Shown: piece by piece, positions 1-8,501 of the stretch
Layout: the number at the start of each line of letters is the position of its first letter
How positions within the stretch are numbered: position 1 is the first letter of the stretch
Assembly (NCBI RefSeq): GCF_000382885.1
Contig: NZ_CAVK010000055.1
Span: forward strand, 1 to 64,000
Direction: 5' to 3'
Source: Sphingobium indicum BiD32
GTDB lineage: Bacteria; Pseudomonadota; Alphaproteobacteria; Sphingomonadales; Sphingomonadaceae
Length of the DNA stretch: 64,000 nucleotides
Notes under the pieces: model-generated
Told to the model about the DNA's origin: nothing
The model's database searches: none
Seen by the model: only the letters and a program-made list of their open reading frames with translations
Position numbers and translations under genes: made by a program

Positions 1-256
1 CCCGCACCGCCTTGCTTTCGACGATGCGGGTGGTGGCGCGGTCGGCACGCCTGCGGACGCTGTCGTGAAGTTCGGAAAGCGACAGGAAGCGTTCGTCATC
101 GGGCCGGGAGAACCATTCTGACGAGACCCGGCTGACATTGCGGCCACGGGAGATATCGACCCGGTAACCGCCGCTGACGGGGCGATCATGAGATGGATGG
201 GCGTGGGAGGGATGGGCGAGGACGGGTTGGTCGATGACTCGGGCAAGGCTGGCCAT
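1..256 (-). CDS. DUF932 (phage/plasmid-like) protein, N-terminal part
   Basis: This minus-strand frame opens at an ATG at 256 and runs off the left edge without a stop, so only about 85 N-terminal residues are visible. The peptide contains the stretches GGYRVDISRGRNVSRVSSEW and FSRPDDERFLSLSELHDSVR, which match my memory of the start of DUF932 proteins carried by plasmids and integrative elements. Their molecular function is not established. It is the most downstream visible gene of the minus-strand backbone module. A purine-rich tract (326-340) lies 70 nt upstream of the start. The family call is fairly safe, but nothing can be said about the missing C-terminus. Confidence 0.72.
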   Translation of the reverse strand, partial: MASLARVIDQPVLAHPSHAHPSHDRPVSGGYRVDISRGRNVSRVSSEWFSRPDDERFLSLSELHDSVRRRADRATTRIVESKAVR

Positions 257-325
257 GAAGCTGCTCCTGAAGGTTGGAAGAAGGCAAGAGCCGGTGCATC
301 ACCGCATCCGTGCTCATCCTTATTC

Positions 326-340
326 ACCCCCTTCCCTCCA
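326..340 (-). promoter_or_regulatory. Purine-rich tract upstream of the DUF932 gene
   Basis: On the coding (minus) strand this reads GGAGGGAAGGGGGTG, about 70 nt before the start at 256. The same 15 bases recur exactly at 10619-10633 before the parB-like gene. Function is unknown; a regulatory or RNA-level role is inferred only from the repeated position. Confidence 0.45.
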
Positions 341-370
341 CCGTCGGCAGGTCGGACGGCACAAAACCAC

Positions 371-1072
371 TCAAGCGACGGCAGCTAGCCATTCATAAAG
401 AAGATGGGCATCTGGGTCGCGCTCATGTCCGTTGGCGATCCGCACCAGACGCCCGTCGCAGGCAAAGCCCGATGCACGGGGGAAGTCGAGATAGATCTTG
501 CCCTCAAAGATCAGGTCCGCCGAACGCACCGCCATAACCTTGCGGGTGGTCCCAAGTGCGCGGTGCCCCTCGGGCGCAGCGATGAGCTTCAAACTGTCGC
601 CAGGTTTGAGACGTTTTTTGAAGGCCGCCAGAGAAATCAGCGGATCGACCGGGTTCGCGGGTCCGCGCCGCACCGCAAGTGCAGCCCAATAGGCGCGGCC
701 GATACGCACCTCGTTGTAAAAAGAGCAGTTCATGAAATCCTGATAGAAATTCGAGCGGGTAAAACCAAACCGCTCGATCTGGTCGCCCAGCATGACCTCG
801 AACGCACGCCGGGCGGTTTCGTCCGTGAGATCTGCGGGTGCATCGAGCAGCTCGATAATGACCTTGCGGCCACCGGCGAAGCTTTCGCCCCGAACCGAGA
901 ATGCCGCACCGACGACATGTGCGCCAAGATGGTGCTCGATCCGGCCACATAGTGCGGGCAAGGCCTCGCCCTGTTGGAAGAGATCGCCTTCATAGTGGAA
1001 ATTGCCGCGCTCGTCGTGTTCGGTCTGGCTATAAAGGCGCGCGGATGCCGCCACCGGCAAAGCCTGTGTCAT
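371..1072 (-). CDS. Conserved mobile-element protein of unknown function
   Basis: This encodes 233 residues with the start at 1072, preceded by a GGAAAA ribosome-binding sequence. No domain or catalytic motif is recognised. The product looks soluble, with no signal peptide or membrane segment, and is mixed alpha/beta in character. It sits between the DUF932 gene and a run of short overlapping genes in the same direction, an arrangement I associate with sphingomonad plasmids and genomic islands. Codon use and GC content look like the neighbours. Coding status is well supported by length and context, but the function is open. Confidence 0.75.
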   Translation of the reverse strand: MTQALPVAASARLYSQTEHDERGNFHYEGDLFQQGEALPALCGRIEHHLGAHVVGAAFSVRGESFAGGRKVIIELLDAPADLTDETARRAFEVMLGDQIERFGFTRSNFYQDFMNCSFYNEVRIGRAYWAALAVRRGPANPVDPLISLAAFKKRLKPGDSLKLIAAPEGHRALGTTRKVMAVRSADLIFEGKIYLDFPRASGFACDGRLVRIANGHERDPDAHLLYEWLAAVA

Positions 1073-1161
1073 GGTGTTTTCCTTTTTCGTGAAGTTCAGG
1101 CGAGGCGCGCAGGATCAAGGCCCTGCGGGACTTTCGCCTCTGGGTTGCAGGCGGAAGCCAA

Positions 1162-1623
1162 TCAGGCAGCTTTGGTGGCGATCTCCGCTTCGCCGACGAT
1201 CTCGACATGCGCGCGGTGATAGCCATGCTGTTCGAGCCAGGCTTCTGCGGTCGTATGGTCCACAGCGACATGGAGCAGCTCGCGGTGATCGTCCCATGCC
1301 TGCACGACCAGAGCGGCTCCCGGTGGCGGGACGCTGGTCACCTCGAAGCCGCGCTGGTCTGTGACGGCGAAGACCCTGGATACTGAGAGAACGACGATGC
1401 CATCATTGCCATAGTCCCCTTCGTGCAGGGTGAAGGTCGCCGGACAGGGAAAACTCCCCGTGCCTGCAGGAGATCGCTGGGTAAGCTGCCCTGAGCTGTT
1501 GCGGTCTTTCCACGCGCTCAGCTTGCGTTTGAAGCGTTCCGGTGGGCGCGGTGTCCAATCCGTAAAGCGGATATGTGCGCCCAGCGGCGCCTCATCATAA
1601 ATCGATTGTGCGGTAGTGGTCAT
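1162..1623 (-). CDS. Conserved small mobile-element protein
   Basis: The start is placed at the ATG at 1623 (MTTTAQSIYDEAPLGAHIRF), because a GGAGATGTC ribosome-binding sequence precedes it; an upstream in-frame start at 1695 has none. The 153-residue product has no recognised motif. The N-terminal third is charged (TPRPPERFKRKLSAWKDR), and the C-terminal part ends in an Ala/Lys tail. The start overlaps the 3' end of the upstream gene (stop at 1595), which suggests translational coupling within the backbone operon. I cannot assign a function. Confidence 0.68.
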   Translation of the reverse strand: MTTTAQSIYDEAPLGAHIRFTDWTPRPPERFKRKLSAWKDRNSSGQLTQRSPAGTGSFPCPATFTLHEGDYGNDGIVVLSVSRVFAVTDQRGFEVTSVPPPGAALVVQAWDDHRELLHVAVDHTTAEAWLEQHGYHRAHVEIVGEAEIATKAA

Positions 1624-1915
1624 AAGACATCTCCAGACGTGAAAAAGGCCCGGCATCGGCCGGGCCTGATGGTGGTGACGGGTAGAAAAATTCACCGGCG
1701 CGAGTTGGGATCGGCGGCGGCGGTTGAGCGACCCGGTGCAACACCGTTCCGTGGGGCAGAAGTGAAGCCTGTGTCTGCGCCTCTTCGTCCCGCGCGACGA
1801 CCCAGGCCCAGTAACCGAGCCTTGTGTCGCTATTGGCGACTTCGGCTTGCCAGTCGGCGACAGGGTGATCGGGATGATCGGCCCATGGATCGTTCATGGG
1901 GAGATCAATGCTCAT
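1595..1915 (-). CDS. Conserved small mobile-element protein
   Basis: This 106-residue product starts MSIDLPMNDPWADHPDHPVA. It is acidic and tryptophan-rich at the N-terminus and proline-rich in the middle (QPPPPIPTRAGEFFYPSPPS). No domain is recognised. Its start abuts the stop of the upstream gene (1915), and its last codons overlap the start of the downstream gene by about 29 nt. It therefore belongs to a tightly packed minus-strand operon running from 2896 to 1162. The last ten or so residues are read through the next gene's ribosome-binding site, so the C-terminus is probably not conserved. Confidence 0.6.
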   Translation of the reverse strand: MSIDLPMNDPWADHPDHPVADWQAEVANSDTRLGYWAWVVARDEEAQTQASLLPHGTVLHRVAQPPPPIPTRAGEFFYPSPPSGPADAGPFSRLEMSYDHYRTIDL

Positions 1916-2418
1916 CAGATGATCCCGCCATCAAGCGCGCGGGAGAGGGCTTCGCCGGTAGTCTCAATCTCGATGCGATCGGCGAAAATGGCGCACCATC
2001 CGCCAGAAAATTCTCCGATCCTGGCACGTGAACAACTGCACGCCCATTCAAACCCGATCGGCGCCTCGCGTAACGTCGCCTGACAGCAACGTTGGATCAG
2101 CCCGGCAAGCGCATCAGGCTGAAAATCGGTCGTGCTGGAGAAGATTACGGTACTGACCATCGGCTGGTCGAGCGTGTTGCCGCCCTCAAAATCGACCCCG
2201 AAATTCGGGAAATCGCAATCCGGGAAGATGGCGAGAAAGCCGCTGCATGGATCGTCCGGCGAGGTCGGCGGAAACACCGCCAAAAATTCCGGCGTGAAGT
2301 CGGTCGGGGTTCTTTCATCCTGTAGGTCATAGCTCGCCTGGAAGGCTTCCTCGAGAAGCGCCATTTCCGCATGGCTGCAGGTGAAGGCGAAGCTGCCCTG
2401 GACATAGGAGTCAGCCAT
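1915..2418 (-). CDS. Conserved mobile-element protein of unknown function
   Basis: The start is taken as the ATG at 2418 (MADSYVQGSFAFTCSHAEMA), which overlaps the 3' end of the upstream gene by 8 nt; the longer frame to 2535 lies inside that gene. The 167 residues are acidic and aromatic-rich, with several cysteines (DPCSGF, RCCQ, WACSCSRARIG). The clustered C-terminal cysteines could bind metal, but no known zinc-finger spacing is evident. It is co-transcribed with its neighbours. Function unknown. Confidence 0.68.
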   Translation of the reverse strand: MADSYVQGSFAFTCSHAEMALLEEAFQASYDLQDERTPTDFTPEFLAVFPPTSPDDPCSGFLAIFPDCDFPNFGVDFEGGNTLDQPMVSTVIFSSTTDFQPDALAGLIQRCCQATLREAPIGFEWACSCSRARIGEFSGGWCAIFADRIEIETTGEALSRALDGGII

Positions 2419-2896
2419 GACACAGCTCGCATGTCCGGACCGAGGACGCTTCGTCCTCGGCAATCGCGAACGGCGGCGGTGTGAACTCGGCGGAAACGAA
2501 CCAGCGATCCACCGCTTCGGCCGAGCCAAGGGCACGGTATCCGCACCGTGTCAGAACTACCTCATCCTGTTCGGTCAGATCGAATTGAGCCGTGGGGCAC
2601 TGACCCGTGAAGACCACCCGCTCGGGCCCGAAGGCTCCCGCGCAGCTGCCGGATGACCGCACGAACGGCAGCGCGTGCTGTTCGCAAAAGCTTTCGGTCT
2701 CCTGGAAAATTCCGCCAGGCAGTTCATAGGCGAAAGCCTCGAGGGTCTTGCCATCACTGACGCAGGTATCGTCCAGAGCCTCGCCTTCCCAGTCGGCACG
2801 GCCACCATCCAGTTCGATGGCGGCGATGAGGCCCGGAATGCAGGATCGCGGGATAGGCCCGCCGATGACGATGGACGCGGTTGCACGATCAGCCAT
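2411..2896 (-). CDS. Conserved mobile-element protein of unknown function
   Basis: The start is the ATG at 2896 (MADRATASIVIGGPIPRSCI), preceded by an AAGGAG ribosome-binding site. The upstream in-frame extension to 2980 is unsupported. The 161-residue product has several cysteines and an acidic C-terminal third and resembles its downstream neighbour in composition. No family is recognised. It is the first gene of the overlapping cluster 2896-1162, and a purine-rich tract (2954-2970) sits 58 nt upstream of it. That suggests the promoter lies between 2897 and 3110. Confidence 0.68.
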   Translation of the reverse strand: MADRATASIVIGGPIPRSCIPGLIAAIELDGGRADWEGEALDDTCVSDGKTLEAFAYELPGGIFQETESFCEQHALPFVRSSGSCAGAFGPERVVFTGQCPTAQFDLTEQDEVVLTRCGYRALGSAEAVDRWFVSAEFTPPPFAIAEDEASSVRTCELCHG

Positions 2897-2953
2897 ATTC
2901 AATCTCCTTGTGAAATGGGTAAGCGCGGCACCTCGCCGCCGCTCCAGCCCCGA

Positions 2954-2970
2954 ACCCCTCCCTCCCCTCC
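2954..2970 (-). promoter_or_regulatory. Purine-rich tract upstream of the 2411-2896 gene
   Basis: The coding strand reads GGAGGGGAGGGAGGGGT, 58 nt before the start at 2896. It has four runs of two to four G and could form a G-quadruplex. It resembles the tracts at 326, 3451, 8412 and 10619, each placed 38-70 nt before a start codon. The remaining intergenic sequence (2897-3110) shows no recognised feature. Confidence 0.42.
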
Positions 2971-3110
2971 ATCTGCACAAATTTTAGGCAGCCTTCCCGG
3001 CTGCGCACGAGCTCACGCCGAGGACAGCCGGGATATGGGTCAGGAATTGTCCGTCATTTTGGTGCGGTGTACGTTGATGCCGAAACGCGGTGACGGTTTG
3101 CGCTTGGCGA

Positions 3111-3413
3111 TCAGCCTTCGGCGGCAGCGACGCCGATCAGGTGACGCAGTTTGGACCAGGCCAGTTCCTCGCCCGCGCGCAGTCCCCTGTTGAGACCCTG
3201 GCCATAGAGTCGGTAGGCGGCAGCGGTCACTTCAGGCGTGGCACTGGCCGGGAACAGCGTAACCAACTGACCTTCGTCATCGAGCATTTCGAACACATCT
3301 GCCCCCGATGAGAGTTTGGTGATCGCGATGCGGGCCGGGCTTCCCAGCTGTTCAAGGTCCGCGTTGAAGCTCTCGACAAAGAGCGGATCGAGGATGGGGT
3401 CATCTTGCGCCAT
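3111..3413 (-). CDS. Conserved small mobile-element protein
   Basis: The start is the ATG at 3413 (MAQDDPILDPLFVESFNADL), with a good CGGAGAA ribosome-binding sequence. The 100-residue product appears soluble and alpha/beta, with no signal sequence. A LVTLFPASATPEVTAAAYRL segment in the middle is followed by a basic C-terminal helix. It matches no family I can name. It lies between the strawberry-notch gene region and the 2896 operon, in the same direction. Confidence 0.66.
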   Translation of the reverse strand: MAQDDPILDPLFVESFNADLEQLGSPARIAITKLSSGADVFEMLDDEGQLVTLFPASATPEVTAAAYRLYGQGLNRGLRAGEELAWSKLRHLIGVAAAEG

Positions 3414-3450
3414 GGGATTCTCCGAAAGACGCCGCCGAACCATCCGGCAG

Positions 3451-3477
3451 CACCCCTCACCTTCCCACTCCCCTTCC
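3451..3477 (-). promoter_or_regulatory. Purine-rich tract upstream of the 3111-3413 gene
   Basis: The coding strand is an almost pure A/G tract with runs GGAAGGGGA, GGGAAGG and GAGGGG. It begins 38 nt before the start at 3413. It is a more diverged member of the set of tracts found before backbone genes. Confidence 0.38.
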
Positions 3478-3524
3478 GATGTCAGGATGGTGGACCGGCT
3501 CGCAACGAGAGAAAATGGCGGCGG

Positions 3525-3920
3525 TCAGATTTCTGCGGGGAGCGCGAAAGCTTTGCCAATCATGATCCGTGTCGATAGCAGCGCGGTGTCGAACGCATGG
3601 CCCATAATGCCAATGCTCCTGAACCAGTCCCGGCTCTGCTTTGTACCGTTGAGCAGATCTAGCAGCAGATCCTCGTCCTGTGACATGGTTCCATCGCAGC
3701 CCACACACACCGGGCGGCGCAGCGCCATCTCGTAGAAATGCATCAGGCTGTCGATGACTGGTGCCAGCATGCCGCAGCCTTCCTGCGCGAGCGATACGAA
3801 CAGATGGGGCTGGACGGAGAGCCCCGTATCGCGCGCCTCGCGCCAGCGGCGAATAGAAACCAGAATGATCGACAGGATGGAAATCGACCCGCCCTCAAGG
3901 GCCCCAGATTGAAATGTCAT
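3525..3920 (-). CDS. Conserved mobile-element protein of unknown function
   Basis: The start is the ATG at 3920 (MTFQSGALEGGSISILSIIL), preceded by a GGAG ribosome-binding sequence 9 nt away; longer in-frame starts overlap the strawberry-notch gene. The 131-residue product has a hydrophobic N-terminal stretch, then RRPVCVGCDGTMSQDEDLLL, whose CxxC pair could bind metal. It has no recognised family. A near-perfect palindrome at 3950-3966 lies just upstream and may regulate it, so this gene is a candidate for separate control within the module. Confidence 0.65.
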   Translation of the reverse strand: MTFQSGALEGGSISILSIILVSIRRWREARDTGLSVQPHLFVSLAQEGCGMLAPVIDSLMHFYEMALRRPVCVGCDGTMSQDEDLLLDLLNGTKQSRDWFRSIGIMGHAFDTALLSTRIMIGKAFALPAEI

Positions 3921-3949
3921 ATGCCGCGCTCCGGTCGACTCGCTCACTA

Positions 3950-3966
3950 TTGCGAATAGTTCGCAA
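3950..3966. promoter_or_regulatory. Palindrome, possible operator
   Basis: TTGCGAA and TTCGCAA form perfect 7-bp arms separated by TAG, 30 nt upstream of the start at 3920. The surrounding bases (ACTA before, CTAA after) extend the symmetry partly. The size and position fit a dimeric repressor or helix-turn-helix operator, but no cognate regulator is identified in the window. Confidence 0.45.
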
Positions 3967-4051
3967 CTAATGCCGGATGGCGCGGTGAAGGGCAAGCCGC
4001 TTGCGCCGGCTGGAGATGAACAAACGGCAGAACCATGCGGTCTCGCAAGGC

Positions 4052-7000
4052 TCATGCCCGCCCCTCTGTCGGCGCCGGTAATATGGCTGCAAGAACCACT
4101 TCGGCCCGGTCCATCGGCACGAATACCCGCGTCACATAGGCGATGACTTCGGTGAAGCATCCGCGCGCCTTCAGCCATTCCCGGTCCTGGGGCAGCGCTG
4201 AGCGCAATTCGAGACGGCGGCTGTTATTGACGAAGACCGACACCAGGCGGACGCCCTCAAGACCTGGCAGCGGCACCCCTTCGTCGCTGCGCGCCGCGGC
4301 GATCAGCTCGGCAGGTGTCAACCGGACCGAGGCGGCAAGCCCGAATTCGGCTTCGAGCTTTTCGACCGCTGCAGGCATGACGATACGGCCGAGCAGAGCC
4401 TCGCCGGTGCTATCGGCGATACGCCAGACCCGAACATCGTCGGCGGGAAGCTTGTGCCACACGGGCAGGAGTAGGCCTGTGGCCAGACTGATCGTCTCGA
4501 CATCGAGCGCAGCAGATGCTGCCGCAACCTCTTCGTCCCACAATTGGCGGAAGCTGTCGCGTTCGACCGGCTTCCAGTGGGTATGGCGCAAGACATCTGC
4601 GGAAAGGCGTTCATATCCCGTAGGACGGACCAGCTGGCACATCGGCACCGGCCTGCCCTCATCATCGGTGATCGACCATGATGGTACGCGCAGCGCAACC
4701 CGGCCCGAACGGCCATTGCGCAAGAATGCGATGTCGCCGGTGCCGTCCCAGATATGCATCAGATGTGCCCAGGACGTGGTGTGCGGCTTCATATGGAGTT
4801 CAAGGCGAAGCAGGCGGGTCTCTGCGCCGGTGAGCGGATCGGTGCGCAGTATCTGATCGGACAGGGGCACGATGCGTGTCGCGCGGATCGTTTCGACGCC
4901 CATGTCGAGTGTGCCAGCCTCGCGCGCCGCGTCGACCCGGGCCTGAATGAGGCCGATATATTCCTCGAAGATCGCGTTCTGGGTGGCAATGCGTAGCGCC
5001 AGGATACGGTTGAGCCAGCGCTGGATCGGCGGCAGCTTTTCGAGCAGACCGCCGCCCTGATCATCGGCCAGTTTGAGCCCGGTCATTCCCTGAAAATCCA
5101 TCAAACTGGTGCTGCCTAGCTTTCCGGCATGGAGCAGGTGATACCACTGGGTCAGCGCTTCCTTGGCATAGTCGCTTTCGAGATTATCGGCAGGGTCGAA
5201 CAGGTTCTGGCCGCCAGTCTGGCGCTGCCCGCGGGTCAGTGCGCCCAGACTGTCGAGGCGGCGGGCGATGGTGCTGATGAAACGCCGCTCGCCCTTGCAG
5301 TCGGTGGTGACCGGCCGGAACACCGGCGGGCTTGCCTGGTTGGTCCGGTGGGTGCGCCCCAGCCCCTGGATCGCGGTTGCCGCCTTCCAGCCCGGTTCGA
5401 GCAGGAAGTGGATACGGCGTTTGGCAGCGCTGCCGCAGGCGAGATCGGCATGATAGGATCGCCCGGTTCCGCCCGCATCGGAAAAGGCGAGGATCGGCTT
5501 GCGCCCGGCCATGAAATCGTCGCTGTCGGCCTTGCGCGCCCCCACCCCGCGTGGTTCCAGTTTCTGGTTGCCGCGCTGGTCGAGCACAATGCGCCGCGAG
5601 CGCCCGGTTACTTCGGCAACCTGATCGCTGCCGAAATGGGCAATCAGGGCATCGAGCGCGGCGGGGATCGGCGGCATACCGCAGAGCTGCTCGACCAGCG
5701 TGTCGCGCGCAGCCAGTGCTTCCTGAAAGTGAACCGGTGCGCCAGCCTCATCGACCATCATTTCCGAACGCATCGTTCCATCGCTCGCCCGGAAGGCGCG
5801 CAATTGCCGGGTCGGAAAGGCATTTTTGAGATAGTCGATGAGTGTGTCGAGCGGCGAGACCTCAACCATCAAATGCGCCCGTTCCTGCGCCGAAAGCGCT
5901 GCAAGCCGCCGTTCGAGGATCGCCGCCGCCGTGGTGACAAGCTGGACGACGGCGACATGGCCCGCAGCCAGTTCCTTCTCGATCGAGCGGATCACACTCG
6001 GTATCTTCATCGAGACCAGCACCTGGGAAAAGAACCGCTGTTTCGCGCTTTCAAATTTCGACAGCGCCGAGCCTTTGGCCTGCGCATTCAACGTATCGCC
6101 GGTCATCCGGTCGAGAATGTTGGCCGCCTTCATCGCCTCGTCGAGATTGCGGTGGATGATCGCCCAGGCATCGGCATAAGCGTCGTAGATGGCGATCTGA
6201 TCCGCCGTCAGCCGGTGTTCGAGCGCCTCATATTCAACGCCCGCAAAGCTCAGTGCCCGTGCAGTATAAAGCCCCATCGCCTTCAAATCGCGGGCGACAA
6301 TCTCCATCGCCGCGATCCCGCCATTGTCCATCGCCGCCATGAACGCCGCCCGGTCGCGAAACGCCGTGTCTGGCCCCCACAGGCCGAGACGCGCGGTATA
6401 GCAGAGATTGGCGGGGTCGGTGGCGCCGGTGGCCGAAACATAGAGAACCCGGGCGCGAGGCAGCGCATGTTGCAGCCGGACACCTGCCAGTCCTTGCTCG
6501 GAGCCTTTGGCAGTGCCGAACTCGGTGTCGGTGCCCGCAGCATTGGCGAGAGCATGGGCTTCGTCGAACACCAGCATGCCGTCAAAATCGTCCCCAAGCC
6601 AGGCACGGATCTGCTGGAGCCGCGATGCTTCATCATGGCGCGAAGAGCGCAGCGTCGCATAAGTGAGGAAGAGGATGCCGCTGGGCATGCCGATGGATGT
6701 CCCGAACGGAAAGGCATCGAGCGGCTGGATGTCGATGGGCACCCCGCCAAGCGCGGTCCAATCTCGGCGCGCGTCCTCGATCAACCCGGCGCTGGCCGAT
6801 ATCCAGACCGCCTTGCGGCGTCCCTGGTTCCACTGGTCGAGAATAGAGGCGGCAACTTCTCGCCCCTTGCCAACGCCGGTGCCGTCGCCGATGAAATAGC
6901 CGGTGCGGTAGATATGGCCCTGCGGGGTCTCGATAAGCTGATCGCCAGCATCATTGGGCAGGAAGCTGCCGGGAAGGTCGCGCGCGAAGGCCTCCCCGGC

Positions 7001-8362
7001 ATGGATCAGGGTTTCGAGCTGGGCATCGGACAGCGCGGCAAGCGCGCGGTCTTGCAACATCGGCCGGTAGCTGGGCGCGGGCGGGAGGACCGAGGCCATG
7101 GCGACGGATTCGACCAGCTGATCGGGATGGGGTTTTCCACCTGCAATGTCGATTCGCGCGAGCCGCCAGGGGACATAAATGCCGACGGGATCGCCAGCAG
7201 GCAGCGGGGTTTCCCGAACGGTATAGTCGAGCAGGCGCGGGACATCGTCGATGCGCGGTTCGCGTTTGGGTGCCTGGATGCGCGGGCCTGACAGCTTGGC
7301 GAAGAGCGAGGCTGGTGATCGTATCGGAGCTGGCCGCATCCGGACTTGCGCCATGGCAGGTGCGGGCGGCGGAGTGCTTGATAGATCGAGCCGGGGAGGC
7401 AGACCCAGCACGATCAGCAGTGCCGCTTCGATATCGGACACGCAGTGACGCGCAGGTTCTCCGGTCCAGCCCTTGTCGTAGATCAGCAGCCGTACCGCGA
7501 TGCTGGTGCCGTGCTTGGCATAAGGATTGCCGAGGATAGTGATCTCGGCGCGCGGCGGAACGATTTCGGCAACCGTCGCATAGCCGGTAGTGCCGCTGCC
7601 ATCGGGTGCGAAACTCGGCGGCATGATCGCGACGCAGCGCCCGCCATGGCCCATACGCAGCAAGGCGGAGCGCAAATGCCGGGCTCCGGCATGGCGATCA
7701 CGGCCGCGACCCTCGCTGCGGCTGAACGGCGGGTTGATCAGGACAACGCTGGGAACAAGGGCGGGCGGCAGTTTGTCGTGAATGAACTCGGCATCATGGG
7801 TGGTGACGTCATGACCCATCGCGACACCCAACAGTGCGGCGCGCTGGTCATCGCGTTCGTTGAGCAGCAGCCGTGCCCCTGCCCTCAAAGCATGGGCGGC
7901 AAGCATCCCGGTTCCTGCCGAGGGTTCGAGCACAAGGTCTGACGGGGTGATCTGCGCGGCGCGGGCAGCAAGCCAGGCCAGTGCGAGCGGCGTGCTGAAC
8001 TGCTGGAGATCGACCTGATGCTCGGAGCGGTAGCTCTGCGTTGGCAAGCTGTTCTGGAAGGCGAGCAGCGCGGCGAAGATTTCGCCCGGATCGGTCCGCT
8101 GTCCGATCGGTCCATCATCGCGGCCCAACAGCAGCACCTGCGCGGTTTCCAGCGCGTCATAGGCATCGCGCATCGACCATGCGCCGTCCGCGTCTGATGC
8201 TCCAAATGCCGGCATCATCTGCCGCGTGAGATACTGGCGGGTGACGCCGCCGGCATGAACAAGCGCCTCGGCGACATTCCGAGCGACACAATGGAGTTTG
8301 TCGGGCTTGCCGTCTGCAATGGCGAAATCGAGTTTGGCGAGTTTGAGCAGGGTCAAGTTCAT
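4052..8362 (-). CDS. DNA methyltransferase / strawberry-notch helicase fusion
   Basis: This 1436-residue protein joins two modules. Residues about 115-290 carry an adenine-type DNA methyltransferase fold: QQFSTPLALAW, then motif I EPSAGTG (146-152) and motif IV NPPF (210-213). Residues about 420-1100 carry a strawberry-notch-type superfamily II NTPase: Walker A GDGTGVGKG near 490, DEAH in VFDEAH near 600, VSATGATD near 645, and the C-terminal helicase arginine motif GLGRTHRTNQ near 1005. The C-terminal 350 residues have no recognised motif. Similar fusions occur on conjugative elements and phages. The best-studied analogue of this architecture is phage P1 DarB, which protects incoming DNA from restriction. 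An anti-restriction role here is inference. An AAGGAT ribosome-binding site precedes the start. Confidence 0.85.
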   Translation of the reverse strand: MNLTLLKLAKLDFAIADGKPDKLHCVARNVAEALVHAGGVTRQYLTRQMMPAFGASDADGAWSMRDAYDALETAQVLLLGRDDGPIGQRTDPGEIFAALLAFQNSLPTQSYRSEHQVDLQQFSTPLALAWLAARAAQITPSDLVLEPSAGTGMLAAHALRAGARLLLNERDDQRAALLGVAMGHDVTTHDAEFIHDKLPPALVPSVVLINPPFSRSEGRGRDRHAGARHLRSALLRMGHGGRCVAIMPPSFAPDGSGTTGYATVAEIVPPRAEITILGNPYAKHGTSIAVRLLIYDKGWTGEPARHCVSDIEAALLIVLGLPPRLDLSSTPPPAPAMAQVRMRPAPIRSPASLFAKLSGPRIQAPKREPRIDDVPRLLDYTVRETPLPAGDPVGIYVPWRLARIDIAGGKPHPDQLVESVAMASVLPPAPSYRPMLQDRALAALSDAQLETLIHAGEAFARDLPGSFLPNDAGDQLIETPQGHIYRTGYFIGDGTGVGKGREVAASILDQWNQGRRKAVWISASAGLIEDARRDWTALGGVPIDIQPLDAFPFGTSIGMPSGILFLTYATLRSSRHDEASRLQQIRAWLGDDFDGMLVFDEAHALANAAGTDTEFGTAKGSEQGLAGVRLQHALPRARVLYVSATGATDPANLCYTARLGLWGPDTAFRDRAAFMAAMDNGGIAAMEIVARDLKAMGLYTARALSFAGVEYEALEHRLTADQIAIYDAYADAWAIIHRNLDEAMKAANILDRMTGDTLNAQAKGSALSKFESAKQRFFSQVLVSMKIPSVIRSIEKELAAGHVAVVQLVTTAAAILERRLAALSAQERAHLMVEVSPLDTLIDYLKNAFPTRQLRAFRASDGTMRSEMMVDEAGAPVHFQEALAARDTLVEQLCGMPPIPAALDALIAHFGSDQVAEVTGRSRRIVLDQRGNQKLEPRGVGARKADSDDFMAGRKPILAFSDAGGTGRSYHADLACGSAAKRRIHFLLEPGWKAATAIQGLGRTHRTNQASPPVFRPVTTDCKGERRFISTIARRLDSLGALTRGQRQTGGQNLFDPADNLESDYAKEALTQWYHLLHAGKLGSTSLMDFQGMTGLKLADDQGGGLLEKLPPIQRWLNRILALRIATQNAIFEEYIGLIQARVDAAREAGTLDMGVETIRATRIVPLSDQILRTDPLTGAETRLLRLELHMKPHTTSWAHLMHIWDGTGDIAFLRNGRSGRVALRVPSWSITDDEGRPVPMCQLVRPTGYERLSADVLRHTHWKPVERDSFRQLWDEEVAAASAALDVETISLATGLLLPVWHKLPADDVRVWRIADSTGEALLGRIVMPAAVEKLEAEFGLAASVRLTPAELIAAARSDEGVPLPGLEGVRLVSVFVNNSRRLELRSALPQDREWLKARGCFTEVIAYVTRVFVPMDRAEVVLAAILPAPTEGRA

Positions 8363-8411
8363 GGGGCGCTATCCTTGGGAAGTCGGGCGGCCTTCCGCCC
8401 CGTCGCCAATC

Positions 8412-8430
8412 GCCCTCCCCCTTCCTCCCC
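8412..8430 (-). promoter_or_regulatory. Purine-rich tract upstream of the strawberry-notch gene
   Basis: The coding strand reads GGGGAGGAAGGGGGAGGGC, 50 nt before the start at 8362. It is similar to the tracts at 326 and 10619. It overlaps the left arm of the hairpin at 8429-8461 by two bases. Confidence 0.42.
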
Positions 8431-8461
8431 GTGGCCGGGGAATGAAGAAACGGGGCCACGG
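8429..8461. terminator. Hairpin between parB-like and strawberry-notch genes
   Basis: CCGTGGCC (8429-8436) pairs perfectly with GGCCACGG (8454-8461) around a 17-nt loop. It lies downstream of the parB-like gene (stop at 8502) and upstream of the next start (8362). No T-tract follows on either strand, so it may be an attenuator or processing site rather than a true terminator. Confidence 0.35.
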
Positions 8462-8501
8462 CACGACACCGCAGCCCCGTCAGGAGAGCAGATCAGGCAG
8501 G

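Noticed and set aside
5129-7291. 720-residue plus-strand frame opposite the strawberry-notch gene
   Set aside because: It is the antisense shadow of a gene with clear methyltransferase and helicase motifs in high-GC DNA, and has no recognisable domain or ribosome-binding site.
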